Below are positions 16,394 to 25,883 of a DNA stretch of 64,000 nucleotides, one piece after another. Position 1 is the first letter of the stretch, and each line of letters begins with the position of its first letter. The notes under the pieces are model-generated. The model was not told where the DNA came from, ran no database searches, and was given only the letters and a program-made list of their open reading frames with translations. The stretch lies in assembly GCF_007828035.1 (NCBI RefSeq), contig NZ_VITV01000002.1, forward strand, positions 186,001 to 250,000, given 5' to 3'. This stretch comes from Nitrospirillum amazonense. Lineage in GTDB: Bacteria; Pseudomonadota; Alphaproteobacteria; Azospirillales; Azospirillaceae. A program made the translations under genes and the position numbers.

Positions 16394-18703
16394 ATGGAGG
16401 CTAAGTTCTGGGGAAGGGCGGCAGTATTGCCGGCCTTGATGTTGGGTGCTGCCGTCGTGTCGATTGCCGGTGGCGCCTATGCGCAAAGCGTTTCAGCCGG
16501 GTCCGGCCAGGCCGACGGTGAAGATTTGACCGAAATCGTGGTCACTGCCTTGAAGCGGTCGACCTCTTTACAAGACACCCCCCTCAGCCTGAGCGCCATC
16601 AACGGCGACACGCTGCAGAAAATGGGGGCCAGCGGGATGGAGGATTATTTCCGCGCCATCCCCAACGTCAACCTGACCCAGGCGCAGTTGGGATCCAGCC
16701 GTCTCACCATACGCGGCATACAGAGCGCGGGCGAGGCTACCGTCGGCCTATACTATGACGAAACGCCCGTCACCGGCCCCTCGGGCACGACCCAGGACCC
16801 CGGCGGCACCACCGCCAACCTGAACCTGTTCGATGTGGAGCGGGTTGAGGTGCTGCGCGGGCCGCAGGGCACCCTGTACGGCGGCGGCTCGATGGGCGGC
16901 ACCATCCGCGTCATCAGCAGGAAGCCGGACAGCCAGAAGTTCGCCGCCGCGTCGGAGGTGGAATACACCAACGCCGACGGGGCCAGCGCCGGCTTCGTGA
17001 AGCAGATGGTCAACGTGCCGGTGGTGACCGACAGGCTGGCGGTGCGCGTCTCCGGCTATTACCAGACGACGCCTGGCTATGTGGATGACACCAGGCTGAA
17101 CCTGAAGGACGTCAACGACGGCAAGTCCCGGGGCGTACGCACCCTGGTGGGCTTCACGCCCACGGATGACATCACCCTGACCGGCACCATCAGTTACCAG
17201 AAGCAGACCGCCGACGACCAGCTGGGCTGGTACCAGGCGCAGGGCCGCTATCAGACCAATTCGCCGGTCCAGCTGCCCTACGACAATGAGATGACGCTGT
17301 ACAACCTGGTCGGCACCTGGGACCTGCATTTCGCGACCCTGACGGCCAGCACCTCCTTCTACAATTTCAACATCCTGCGCAGCATCGACTTCACGCCCAG
17401 CGTCCAGGCGCTGTCGACTGCGGCGGCCTACGTCAATCAGCTGTGCCCGCTGTACTTCGGCCAGGCCGTAGCCTGCACCGCGGCGCAGAAGAAGACCTAT
17501 ACCGCCACCGGCCTCTCCAAGACACCCACCGTGGGCTACCAGCCGGCTACGCTGGACAGCCGCAATGACGAGTTGCGCCTGAGCTCGGAAGGTGAGGGGC
17601 CGTTCACCTGGACGGCAGGTGCTTATCTGGAGGACCGCCACGACCACATCGACAGCAACACGGCCACGGCCGACCCGGCGACCGGCCTGACCTATCAGCC
17701 GTTGCAGGATCTGTCCTACCGCTACATCAACACCTACACCAAACAGACGGCCGAGTTCGGGGAGGTGTCGTACAGCCCCATCGGCGACCTGACGCTGACC
17801 GCCGGAACCCGGCATTACGACTACACCAAGACCACCACCGGCCAGGCGCTGCTGGGTTCGGCCTTCACCGCGTCCGTGCCAACCGCCTACTCGGCGGTGA
17901 AGGCGGATGCCCAGGGTTGGGTCAGCAAGGCCAACGTCAGCTATAAGCTGACGCCGGATGCCATGGCCTACGCCACCGCCTCGCAAGGTTTCCGCCCCGG
18001 CGGCGCCAACAACATCCCCGGCTTGGCCAGCGGCCTGGTGACCTACACCCCAGACAAGCTGTGGAACTATGAGGCGGGCCTGAAGACCAGCTGGATGGGT
18101 GGGCACCTGACGGTGGACGCCGCCTTGTTCCAGGTGGACTGGACCAACATGCAGACCAGCACGGTCACCAGCAACGGCCTCTACTCCTTCATCACCAACG
18201 TCGGCTCCGCCCGCATCCGGGGCGGGGAGTTGGAGATCACCGCCCGGCCCCTGGCGGGACTGGTGCTGACGGGATCGCTGGGCTATCAGGATGGCCATCT
18301 GACCAGCGACCAGGCCAACGCCGCCGTGCTGGCCACCGGCTCGACCGGCCTGAAGGGCGACCGCATCCCCAACACGCCGGACCTGACGGCCTCGGCGTCC
18401 GCCACCTACACGGTCCCGCTGACCGCCCGCCTGAACGGCATGGTGCGGGTGGACTACAGCTACACCGGCGACATGGTGTCCACCTTCCGGCCCAGCTACG
18501 TCTATTTCAACGAGTACGGCCACTACAGCTTGGTCAACACCCGGATCGGCGTGGAAGGCGAGGGCTGGGGCTTGTACGCCTTCGTCAACAACCTGACCGA
18601 CGCCGACGGCATCGTCAGCGCCAACAGCAATCTGGGCTACACGCGCCTGGTCTACAGCAGCACGCCCCGTACCTTCGGCCTGAACGGCCGCATCTCCTTC
18701 TGA
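16394..18703 (+). CDS. TonB-dependent outer-membrane receptor
   Basis: 769 residues. Signal peptide cleaved near AYA-QS (residue ~31), TonB box EIVVTA near 50, plug domain with RGIQSAGEATVGLYYDE and VEVLRGPQGTLYGGGSMGG, then a 22-strand-type barrel rich in aromatic and Asn residues, ending in a terminal Phe (LNGRISF) as required for BAM insertion. It imports a scarce ligand energised by TonB-ExbBD. The plug variant is that of the large alphaproteobacterial/sphingomonad-type receptor group, so the ligand need not be iron. The M20 hydrolase that follows after 24 bp and the LysR gene beyond suggest a peptide- or amide-type substrate (inference). Confidence 0.92.
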   Translation: MEAKFWGRAAVLPALMLGAAVVSIAGGAYAQSVSAGSGQADGEDLTEIVVTALKRSTSLQDTPLSLSAINGDTLQKMGASGMEDYFRAIPNVNLTQAQLGSSRLTIRGIQSAGEATVGLYYDETPVTGPSGTTQDPGGTTANLNLFDVERVEVLRGPQGTLYGGGSMGGTIRVISRKPDSQKFAAASEVEYTNADGASAGFVKQMVNVPVVTDRLAVRVSGYYQTTPGYVDDTRLNLKDVNDGKSRGVRTLVGFTPTDDITLTGTISYQKQTADDQLGWYQAQGRYQTNSPVQLPYDNEMTLYNLVGTWDLHFATLTASTSFYNFNILRSIDFTPSVQALSTAAAYVNQLCPLYFGQAVACTAAQKKTYTATGLSKTPTVGYQPATLDSRNDELRLSSEGEGPFTWTAGAYLEDRHDHIDSNTATADPATGLTYQPLQDLSYRYINTYTKQTAEFGEVSYSPIGDLTLTAGTRHYDYTKTTTGQALLGSAFTASVPTAYSAVKADAQGWVSKANVSYKLTPDAMAYATASQGFRPGGANNIPGLASGLVTYTPDKLWNYEAGLKTSWMGGHLTVDAALFQVDWTNMQTSTVTSNGLYSFITNVGSARIRGGELEITARPLAGLVLTGSLGYQDGHLTSDQANAAVLATGSTGLKGDRIPNTPDLTASASATYTVPLTARLNGMVRVDYSYTGDMVSTFRPSYVYFNEYGHYSLVNTRIGVEGEGWGLYAFVNNLTDADGIVSANSNLGYTRLVYSSTPRTFGLNGRISF

Positions 18704-18727
18704 TCCTGACCGATGGGACCCAATCGC

Positions 18728-20059
18728 ATGAAGACGACATCGCGTTACCGCCTGGCGTTGGCGGCCGGCCTGCTGTTGGCCGGCGTGGCCCCGGGCGCCC
18801 TGGCCTTCGACGCCGCCCAGACCAAGACCGCCGTGGAGGCGGAGGTGGGCGCCGACTACGGCCACCTGGACGCCCTGTACAAGGACATCCACAGCCACCC
18901 CGAGGTGGCCTATCAGGAGGTGCGGACCGCTGCCCGCCTGGCCAAGGAGATGAAGGCCCTGGGCTTCGAGGTGACCGAGCATGTGGGCAAAACCGGCATC
19001 GTGGCGATATACCGCAACGGCGCCGGTCCCACGGTGATGGTGCGGACCGAACTGGACGCCCTGCCCATGGAAGAGAAGACCGGGTTGCCCTACGCCAGCA
19101 CGGCCAAGACCACCTGGAACGGCAAGGAGACCTTCGTCGCGCACAGCTGCGGCCATGACATCCACATGGCCGCCTGGGTGGGCACGGCCAAGGCGTTGGT
19201 CGCTCTGAAGGACCAATGGCACGGCACGCTGATGTTCATCGGCCAGCCATCGGAGGAGGACGTCAGTGGCGCCAAGGCCATGATCGACGATGGCCTGTTC
19301 ACCCGCTTCCCCAAGCCCGACCTGGGCTTCGCCCTGCATGTGGCGCCGGCCCCGGCCGGCACCATCCTGTACAAGGCGGGCGTGCTCAGTTCCACCTCAG
19401 ACAGCCTGTCGGTGACCTTCCACGGCAAGGGCGCACACGGCTCCATGCCGCACCAGTCCATCGATCCCGTGCTGATGGCGGCGCGCTTCGTCGTCGATGT
19501 TCAAGGCGTCATCAGCCGGGAGAAAGACCCGGCCGCGTTCGGCGTGGTGACGGTGGGCGCCATCCAGGCCGGCAGCGCGGGTAATATCATCCCCGACAGC
19601 GCCCTGCTGCGCGGCACCGTCCGCACCTTCGATGACGGCGTGCGCGACAAGATCCTGGCCGGCATCAACCGCGTCGCCGCGGCGGAGGCCGAGATGTCCG
19701 GCGCGCCGGCCCCGGAGGTGGAGATCGTGCCGGGCGGCAAGTCGGTCATCAACGATGACGCCCTCACCAGCCGCACGGCGGCCGTGTTCCAGGCGGCCTT
19801 CGGCCCCCGTGCCGTGCGGCTGCCAGCCCCCGGGGCGGCCAGCGAGGATTATTCGGAGTTCGTGCGGGCGGGCGTGCCCTCCCTCTACTTCGCCATCGGC
19901 GGCTATGACGCGCAGCAGCTGGCGGGCTTCAAGGCCGCCGGCAAGGAACCGCCGGTCAATCATTCCCCCCTGTTCGCCCCGGCGCCGGAGCCCAGCATCA
20001 AGACCGGTGTCGCCGCCATGACGCTGGCGGTGATGGCGGCTCTGCAACCCGCGGGGTGA
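18728..20059 (+). CDS. Exported M20-family amidohydrolase
   Basis: 443 residues from the ATG at 18728, which directly opens a signal peptide (KTTSRYRLALAAGLLL, cleavage near ALA-FD). The ATG at 18713 would only add five residues. M20/M40 metal-site motifs are in order: HSHPEVAYQE, RTELDALPMEE, HSCGHDIHMA, PSEEDVSGAKAM, then the HGKGAHGSMPHQSIDP dimerisation segment and the late ASEDYSEF. Related enzymes (hippurate hydrolase, N-acyl-amino-acid deacylase, IAA-amino-acid hydrolase) cleave N-acyl amino acids. A signal peptide places it in the periplasm, downstream of the receiving outer-membrane receptor, so the pair probably takes up and hydrolyses an N-acyl or peptide-like compound. Confidence 0.88.
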   Translation: MKTTSRYRLALAAGLLLAGVAPGALAFDAAQTKTAVEAEVGADYGHLDALYKDIHSHPEVAYQEVRTAARLAKEMKALGFEVTEHVGKTGIVAIYRNGAGPTVMVRTELDALPMEEKTGLPYASTAKTTWNGKETFVAHSCGHDIHMAAWVGTAKALVALKDQWHGTLMFIGQPSEEDVSGAKAMIDDGLFTRFPKPDLGFALHVAPAPAGTILYKAGVLSSTSDSLSVTFHGKGAHGSMPHQSIDPVLMAARFVVDVQGVISREKDPAAFGVVTVGAIQAGSAGNIIPDSALLRGTVRTFDDGVRDKILAGINRVAAAEAEMSGAPAPEVEIVPGGKSVINDDALTSRTAAVFQAAFGPRAVRLPAPGAASEDYSEFVRAGVPSLYFAIGGYDAQQLAGFKAAGKEPPVNHSPLFAPAPEPSIKTGVAAMTLAVMAALQPAG

Positions 20060-20142
20060 ATGAGTCTCTTCCGTATAGAAAAGGAAATGCGGGGGCCCTG
20101 ACGCAACCGCCGTCTCCTTCCATCCTTGGTGCTTTGAGGTGA

Positions 20143-20160
20143 AGGTTGTATAGTCAACCT
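20143..20160. promoter_or_regulatory. Inverted repeat upstream of the LysR gene
   Basis: AGGTTG-TATAGT-CAACCT, a perfect 6-bp arm palindrome 27 bp before the lysR start, of the kind LysR proteins bind for autoregulation. Assignment is by position only. Confidence 0.4.
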
Positions 20161-20186
20161 CACCCGGCACCGGTTGTTATTTCCCC

Positions 20187-21134
20187 ATGAAAATCCATCA
20201 GTTGAAGGCGTTCGTCGCGGTCGCCGACTCCCACAGCTTCAATGAGGCGGCGCGCCTGCTGTTCGTCAGCCAGCCCGCGGTGGCCAAGGCCATCCGGGAG
20301 CTGGAGATCTGGGCCGGCCGCCAACTGGTCATTCGCAGTTCGCGCGGCACGCAATTGACGCCGGACGGCGTGTCGCTGCTGCGCCGCGCCCGCGGCATCC
20401 TGGACCAGGTGGCCCGGGCGGAGCAGGAGTTCGCCGGCTCCGGCCCGCGTGAGCATGTCAGCCTGGGCCTCACCACCTCGGCCAGCGTGGCCGTCACGCC
20501 CACCCTGGTCGACTTCAAGAAGCGCAATCCCGACACCGGCTGGACCGTGCTGGGCGGATCGCGACGCCCGCTATTCGAAAAGCTGTACAGCCACACCCTC
20601 GACCTGGTCATCGCCACCCTGCCGGACAACCTGGAGGAGATGGGGACCGGCCTGCGGTTCGAGCCCCTACTGCGTCTGCCCACGGTGCTGACGGTGGCCA
20701 AGGGCGATCCATTGGAAAAGGCGCGGTCCCTGGCGGACCTTACGCAAGCGGAATGGTTGTTCGCGGAATCCGAACAGAGCTTCGACCATCATTTCCGCAG
20801 CGCCTTCGCCGAGGCGGGGGTGGATCGCCTGCCATCCTTCACCCGCTGTGAATCCACTTTCCTGGTGCTGGCGCTGGCGGCCCGGCCCAACACCGTCACC
20901 ATGTGGACGGGCCTGGCGCCCAATGCCATGAAGCTGCAGCTGAAGGTGCTGGGGGAGAACATCACCGCCCTGGCCTTGACGGAAAAATTGCCGGACATCA
21001 CCGTCTGCGTCGTCTATCGCTCCGACCTCATCATGACCCCGGCCATCCAGCGTCTGCTGGACCAGATGCGGCGCCTGAAAGACAAGGACACGCTGGACCT
21101 GGGCCCGGACGCGCCGATGCTGTCGGTGGGGTGA
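20187..21134 (+). CDS. LysR-family transcriptional regulator
   Basis: 315 residues. N-terminal winged helix (LKAFVAVADSHSFNEAARLL, SQPAVAKAIRELE) and a C-terminal periplasmic-binding-like effector domain of normal length. It is downstream of, and in the same direction as, the TonB receptor/M20 hydrolase pair, separated by 127 bp with a palindrome in front, so it may control that pair. The effector is unknown. Confidence 0.88.
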   Translation: MKIHQLKAFVAVADSHSFNEAARLLFVSQPAVAKAIRELEIWAGRQLVIRSSRGTQLTPDGVSLLRRARGILDQVARAEQEFAGSGPREHVSLGLTTSASVAVTPTLVDFKKRNPDTGWTVLGGSRRPLFEKLYSHTLDLVIATLPDNLEEMGTGLRFEPLLRLPTVLTVAKGDPLEKARSLADLTQAEWLFAESEQSFDHHFRSAFAEAGVDRLPSFTRCESTFLVLALAARPNTVTMWTGLAPNAMKLQLKVLGENITALALTEKLPDITVCVVYRSDLIMTPAIQRLLDQMRRLKDKDTLDLGPDAPMLSVG

Positions 21135-21177
21135 TGTCGTCGGGTGGCGGACTGGGTTCTGGAGATGTCACCCCGTT

Positions 21178-22044
21178 TTATGCGCCCACCAGACCGGCCC
21201 AGCGCCCCGGCGTCATGCCGAAGGCCTTCTTGAAATGGCGGTGCAGGTGGCTCTGGTCGGCGAAGCCGGTGGCGGCAGCCACCTCGGCCAACGGCTCGCC
21301 CTCGGTGATCATGCGGCGGGCGTGCTGCAGCCGGCGCATCACCAGGAAACGGTGGGGGCTGGTGGCGAACAGGGCCCGGAAGTGGCGCGCGAGGGCATAA
21401 CGGTCCAGGCCCGTCACCGCCTCCAGATCCTCTGACCGCACTGGAGCCAGGGCGTTGGCCTCCAGGTAGTCCCGCGCTCGGTGGGCCTGGCGCTGGGCCA
21501 GCAGGCCCAGGGGCTTGGCCTTGGCGCCGGCATGGCGGGCCAGGCAGCGGGCGAGGCGGACCAGCAGGTCGTCCACCGCCAGATCCTCCAGCCCCTCGTC
21601 CAGCGAACTGAGCGCCGGCAGCAGCACCTGGCGCAGCTCGGCATCCGCTAGCACCGGCTGGCCGACGAAGGGCAGGGCGGCGCCGGGTTGTCCATCAGCG
21701 TCCAGGCAGCGGCGCAGCAGCGCCGGTTCCAGGTACAGCATGCGATAGCGCAGGGCTTCATCCGTGCCAGCACCGCCGTCATGTTCCTCATCCGGATGCA
21801 GGATGATGACGTTGCCAGGCTGGCTATAGCGTCGCTGGCCCCGGTAGTGGAAGGTCTGGACGCCGTGCAACGTCACGCCCAGGCCATAGGTGTCGTGGCG
21901 GTGGGGACTGAAGGCGTCGCCATGGAAGCGCGCCTCGATTCGCTCGATACCGGGGAAAGCCGGTGCGGCAGTGATGCCGTCGGCCGCGCCGTCGCCGGTC
22001 GGCTCGCACGAACGTCCAAGACTGGCGCCGGCGGCGCTCGCCAC
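21178..22044 (-). CDS. AraC-family regulator with N-terminal cupin domain
   Basis: 288 residues from GTG 22044, which has GGAGAAGG about 8 bases upstream; the longer open frame to 22194 would run across the divergent gene's start and carries no domain. N-terminal cupin: ERIEARFHGDAFSPHRHDTY with the HRH motif, then GNVIILHPDEEHDG. The C-terminal pair of helix-turn-helices is complete (GLDRYALARHFRALF and AAATGFADQSHLHRHFKKAFGMTPGRW). It is divergent from a DUF2000 gene 37 bp away; AraC/DUF2000 pairing is common, which suggests it regulates that gene. Confidence 0.85.
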   Translation of the reverse strand: MASAAGASLGRSCEPTGDGAADGITAAPAFPGIERIEARFHGDAFSPHRHDTYGLGVTLHGVQTFHYRGQRRYSQPGNVIILHPDEEHDGGAGTDEALRYRMLYLEPALLRRCLDADGQPGAALPFVGQPVLADAELRQVLLPALSSLDEGLEDLAVDDLLVRLARCLARHAGAKAKPLGLLAQRQAHRARDYLEANALAPVRSEDLEAVTGLDRYALARHFRALFATSPHRFLVMRRLQHARRMITEGEPLAEVAAATGFADQSHLHRHFKKAFGMTPGRWAGLVGA

Positions 22045-22081
22045 AGTCGGGGCCTTCTCCAGCCTCAAGGACCCCGTCTTG

Positions 22082-22489
22082 ATGTTCGATACCAAAATCG
22101 CCCTCGTCCTGCGCGAAGACCTGGCCGCCTGGCAGGCGCTGAACGTCACCGCCTTCCTGACCAGCGGTATCGTCGCCCAGTTCCCGGAGATCATCGGCGA
22201 ACCCTACCGTGACCGCTCCGGCACCGTCTACAACCCGCTGTCGGTGCAGCCGGTGATCGTGCTGGCCGCCGACGCGGCGACCATCACCGCCATCCATCGC
22301 CGCACCCTGGAGCGGGGCATGCGCGCCTCACTCTATATCGAAGAGATGTTCCACACCGGCCACGACGCCGCCAACCGCGCCGTCTTCGCCGAATTCGGGC
22401 CTGAGGACGCGCGGGTGGTCGGCATCGGCATCCGTGCCGACAAGAAGCTGGTGGACAAGGTCACCAAGGGAGCCCGCATGCATCCCTGA
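22082..22489 (+). CDS. DUF2000 family protein
   Basis: 135 residues from ATG 22082, with AAGGA upstream. The protein starts MFDTKIALVLREDLAAWQAL and continues with the DUF2000 pattern of a compact alpha/beta fold resembling peptidyl-tRNA hydrolase 2 (ALNVTAFLTSGI, VIVLAADAATI, and VVGIGIRADKKLVDKVTKG near the end). Biochemical role is not known. It is divergently paired with an AraC regulator. Confidence 0.75.
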   Translation: MFDTKIALVLREDLAAWQALNVTAFLTSGIVAQFPEIIGEPYRDRSGTVYNPLSVQPVIVLAADAATITAIHRRTLERGMRASLYIEEMFHTGHDAANRAVFAEFGPEDARVVGIGIRADKKLVDKVTKGARMHP

Positions 22490-22707
22490 AGGTTCGGGCA
22501 CCGCCTCACGCACCCGGTGAGGCGGGATTGAAAATGTCGCAGGTTCCAGCGCGGTGCCGCCACGGAAGGGGCAACGATCCTTCGCCAGACGTGATACAAC
22601 CTCCCCCTTCGGCGGGACCCTGCGGGGGGGATCCGCCTGGTCACCCCTGTTGATCGACGGCCGTCGATGGGTGGGGAAACGAAACAAGAGACTGTCAGGG
22701 GAACCCG

Positions 22708-24849
22708 ATGACACGTACTGTTCTGCTTGGAACCGTGGGCGCGCTGGCGCTCGCGACGCTCGCCGCCACCCCGGCGCTGGCGGAGAGGCCGGCCATGGCT
22801 GGCGCCAATCCCTTCGCCACCGCCAGCACCCTGCCGTTCGAGGCGCCCCGCTTCGACATCATCAAGGACGCCGATTATCTGCCCGCCTTCGAGGAGGGTA
22901 TGAAGATCCAGCTGGCCGAGATCAAGAAAATCGCCGACAACCCGGCGGCCCCTACCTTCGACAACACCCTGGTGGCGATGGAGAAGTCCGGCCGCATGCT
23001 GGACCGGGTCGGCCAAACCTTCTCCGGCGTGGTGCAGGCCAACACCAACGACGCGCTGGACGCGGTGCAGACCACAGTGTCGCCCCTGCTGTCGCAGCAC
23101 AATGACGCCATCTACCTGAACGACAAGCTGTTCCAGCGGGTGAAGTCGCTGTACGACAAGCGCGACAGCCTGAAGCTGAAGCCGGAGCAGGCCCAGCTGC
23201 TGAAGGTCTATTACCAGCAGTTCATCCATGCCGGCGCCATGCTGAATGACGCCGACAAGGCCACGCTGCGCGATCTCAACACCAAGCTGTCGTCGCTGGA
23301 GACCGCCTTCCAGCAGAAGCTGGTGGCCGCGGCCAAGGAAGGCGGTCTGGTGGTGGACGACAAGGCCAAGCTGGCCGGCATGGGCGATGGCGCCATCGCC
23401 GCCGCCGCCGAGGCCGCCAAGGGCCGCAAGCTGGAGGGCAAGTACCTGGTGCCGCTGCAGAACACCACGCAGCAGCCGGCGCTGTCCTCCCTCGACGACC
23501 GGGCCACGCGCCAGGCCCTGTTCGAGCGCGGCTGGACCCGCGCCGAGAAGGGCGACGCCAACGACACCCGCGCCACCATCTCCGACATCGCCAACCTGCG
23601 GGCGCAGAAGGCCAAGCTGCTGGGCTTTCCCAACTACGCGGCCTATGTCCTGGCCGACCAGATGGCGGTGACGCCCGATGCGGCGGAAGGCTTCATGAAG
23701 CGCATGGTTCCCGCCCTGGCGGCGGAGCAGAAGCGCGAGGCGGCGGAGATCCAGGCGCAGATCAAGAAGGATGGCCAGGATTTCGCCCTGAAGCCCTGGG
23801 ACTGGGACAAGTACGCCGAGCAGGTGCGCAAGGCCAAGTACGACCTGGATGAGGGCGCGCTGAAGCCCTATTTCGAGCTGCACACCGTGCTGGAGGAGGG
23901 CGTGTTCTACGCCGCCAACCAGCTGTATGGCCTGACCTTCAAGCGTCGCACCGACATCCCCGTCTACCAGCCCGACGTGCTGGTCTACGACGTGATCGAC
24001 AAGGACGGCTCGGCATTGGGCCTGATGTACTTCGACTACTTCAAGCGCGACAACAAGTCGGGCGGGGCCTGGATGTCCAACTTCGTCCAGCAGTCCAAGC
24101 TGCTGGGCACCAAGCCCGTGGTCTACAACGTCTGCAACTTCACCAAGCCCGCCCCGGGCCAGCCGGCGCTGATCAGCTTCAGCGACGTCACCACCATGTT
24201 CCACGAATTCGGCCACGCCCTGCACGGCCTGTTCGCCAACCAGACCTATGAGACCCTGTCGGGCACCAACGTGGCGCGCGACTTCGTGGAGTTCCCGTCG
24301 CAGTTCAACGAGCATTGGGCGCTGGACCCCAAGGTCCTGGCCCATTACGCCAAGAACTATCAGACGGGCGAGGCCATGCCGGCCGAGCTGGTGGAGAAGA
24401 TCAAGAAGGCCGCCACCTTCAACCAGGGCTATGCCCTGGGTGAGATTGTCGCCGCCGCCATGCTGGACCTGGAATGGCACAGCCTGCCGGCCGACGCGCC
24501 CAAGCAGGATGTCGACGCCTTCGAGAAGGAAGCCCTGGCCAAGACCGGCCTGGACGTGGACGACGTGCCGCCGCGCTACCGCTCCAGCTATTTCCTGCAC
24601 ATCTGGGGCAACGGCTACGCCGCCGGCTACTACGCCTACCTGTGGACGGAGATGCTGGATGACGACAGCTACACCTGGTTCAAGGACCATGGCGGCCTGA
24701 CGCGGGAGAACGGTGAGCGCTTCCGCCAGATGATCCTGTCCAAGGGCCATACCGAGGACTACGGCCCCATGTTCCGCGCCTTCTACGGCAAGGACCCGGA
24801 CATCGGCCCCATGCTGCAGAATCGCGGCCTGGCGCCGGAAGGCAAGTAA
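22708..24849 (+). CDS. dcp: M3-family peptidyl-dipeptidase (Dcp-like), exported
   Basis: 713 residues. A signal peptide (TVLLGTVGALALATLAA, cleavage near ALA-ER) is followed by a long helical N-terminal part. The thermolysin-like zinc site FHEFGHALHGLF lies near residue 497, with the third ligand Glu in RDFVEFPSQFNEHW about 28 residues later. The C-terminal YFLHIWGNGYAAGYYAYLWTEM and the closing GRDPDIGPMLQ-like segment are typical of Dcp/oligopeptidase A. It removes C-terminal dipeptides from short peptides, here in the periplasm. It has its own intrinsic terminator. The 218 bp upstream (22490-22707) holds no gene. Confidence 0.9.
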   Translation: MTRTVLLGTVGALALATLAATPALAERPAMAGANPFATASTLPFEAPRFDIIKDADYLPAFEEGMKIQLAEIKKIADNPAAPTFDNTLVAMEKSGRMLDRVGQTFSGVVQANTNDALDAVQTTVSPLLSQHNDAIYLNDKLFQRVKSLYDKRDSLKLKPEQAQLLKVYYQQFIHAGAMLNDADKATLRDLNTKLSSLETAFQQKLVAAAKEGGLVVDDKAKLAGMGDGAIAAAAEAAKGRKLEGKYLVPLQNTTQQPALSSLDDRATRQALFERGWTRAEKGDANDTRATISDIANLRAQKAKLLGFPNYAAYVLADQMAVTPDAAEGFMKRMVPALAAEQKREAAEIQAQIKKDGQDFALKPWDWDKYAEQVRKAKYDLDEGALKPYFELHTVLEEGVFYAANQLYGLTFKRRTDIPVYQPDVLVYDVIDKDGSALGLMYFDYFKRDNKSGGAWMSNFVQQSKLLGTKPVVYNVCNFTKPAPGQPALISFSDVTTMFHEFGHALHGLFANQTYETLSGTNVARDFVEFPSQFNEHWALDPKVLAHYAKNYQTGEAMPAELVEKIKKAATFNQGYALGEIVAAAMLDLEWHSLPADAPKQDVDAFEKEALAKTGLDVDDVPPRYRSSYFLHIWGNGYAAGYYAYLWTEMLDDDSYTWFKDHGGLTRENGERFRQMILSKGHTEDYGPMFRAFYGKDPDIGPMLQNRGLAPEGK

Positions 24850-24881
24850 GCTCCCCCGCTGGGGTTGGCTGGATATGAGAG

Positions 24882-24912
24882 GGGCCGGTGGCACATGCCG
24901 CCGGCCCTTTTT
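24882..24912 (+). terminator. Intrinsic terminator of the M3 peptidase gene
   Basis: GGGCCGG...CCGGCCC stem with extra GGC/GCC pairs inside, followed directly by TTTTT on the plus strand. Confidence 0.9.
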
Positions 24913-24990
24913 CATACGCGGGCCACCGGGGTTTATGTTTATCGACCGGCGACTGGCAGATAGTCGGGGTGCCGATCAAATGGCCCAGGC

Positions 24991-25701
24991 CTATTCGGAT
25001 GATTTCGTAAGGCTCTCCAGGAAGAATCCGTTCACTACGGCCGAATTCAGGTCACCATCAGGAAACACGCCCAACTGGCGGAGCTTGTCCGTGAGCGCTT
25101 CGAAAAGCTGTTCGGTAGCTTGGGGATCGTCTGCCATCTGATCGAGTTGGTCCGCGATGTCCAAAACAGTCTCCTCCTCGGCTTTCATGGTTTCAGGCGA
25201 CGCCATGTTGGCGCCTGACCGAGCTCGAAACGCCGCAGTGCGGCGCATATAGTCTGCCAGGGCGCCGAGTGCTGCACGCCGTATCGAGGCTGCAACTCGA
25301 TCCGCTGTTTTTAGATCGCCAGCTGTCACGAGTTCTTTGTGAAAATTGGTGAGATCATCAATTAGGCCATGGGCCAGGGTTTCCGAGGCCAATAGCCGGT
25401 CAACTCGCCGTCGGTTCCGGTCGGTGCTGCTTGTCGGTTCGCCTTCCACGGCGGCGGTCCGGCCGCGCTTCCTGTCCAAGACGGCTGCGTCGGCCGCGAG
25501 CTTTGCCTCCTTAACGCTATCAGCGAGCCCATGCCTGAACGTCTTCGCCCCCTGCCGAGAGCGGTCGGCTACGTACCAGGCAAAACGACCTTCGGCATTC
25601 GGGTCTTCGAATGCGGTTCCGCTCAAGCTATTGCCAAAAATTCTCACCCAGTGCGGACCCACGCCATGCAGGCCCGTCTGATACCGTTTCCAGCCATTCA
25701 T
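24991..25701 (-). CDS. Hypothetical protein behind tandem GTCGCGAC palindromes
   Basis: 236 residues from the ATG at 25701, which has GAGGTG about 5 bases upstream; the open frame to 25728 would overlap the operator-like repeats. No family recognised. The N-terminal ~75 residues (MNGWKRYQTGLHGVGPHWV, FAWYVADRSRQG) look like a small globular domain, the middle is basic (RNRRRVDRLL) and the C-terminal half is strongly helical and acidic. No signal peptide or membrane segment. Base composition is lower in GC than the flanks. Possibly a DNA-associated or phage-derived protein; this is a guess. Confidence 0.55.
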   Translation of the reverse strand: MNGWKRYQTGLHGVGPHWVRIFGNSLSGTAFEDPNAEGRFAWYVADRSRQGAKTFRHGLADSVKEAKLAADAAVLDRKRGRTAAVEGEPTSSTDRNRRRVDRLLASETLAHGLIDDLTNFHKELVTAGDLKTADRVAASIRRAALGALADYMRRTAAFRARSGANMASPETMKAEEETVLDIADQLDQMADDPQATEQLFEALTDKLRQLGVFPDGDLNSAVVNGFFLESLTKSSE

Positions 25702-25718
25702 GGTACACCTCGATTTAA

Positions 25719-25753
25719 GTCGCGACATAAATATGGATTATTTTTGTCGCGAC
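25719..25753 (-). promoter_or_regulatory. Tandem GTCGCGAC operator-like sites
   Basis: The 8-bp palindrome GTCGCGAC occurs at 25719-25726 and again at 25746-25753, 27 bp apart, each followed on the plus strand by RTAAAT. The interval between is AT-rich. They lie just upstream of the ribosome binding site of the minus-strand unknown gene, where a promoter/operator would be expected. Confidence 0.5.
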
Positions 25754-25883
25754 GTAAATGTGAAATGGCGATGAGCATTGCCTTCAATGGTTGAGTGCTC
25801 CTATCTCGGAAGCTTCCCATCTCAATTCGCCACCTAGACACTAAACTTCTTGCTTAAGTATCTTCGCGGCGTTACTAAAGCAT

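Noticed and set aside
16748-19339. 863-codon minus-strand frame opposite the TonB receptor and M20 hydrolase
   Set aside because: Spans two well-supported genes and their junction and has no domain.
22333-24915. 860-codon minus-strand frame opposite the M3 peptidase
   Set aside because: Shadow frame, low-complexity composition, overlaps DUF2000 and dcp.
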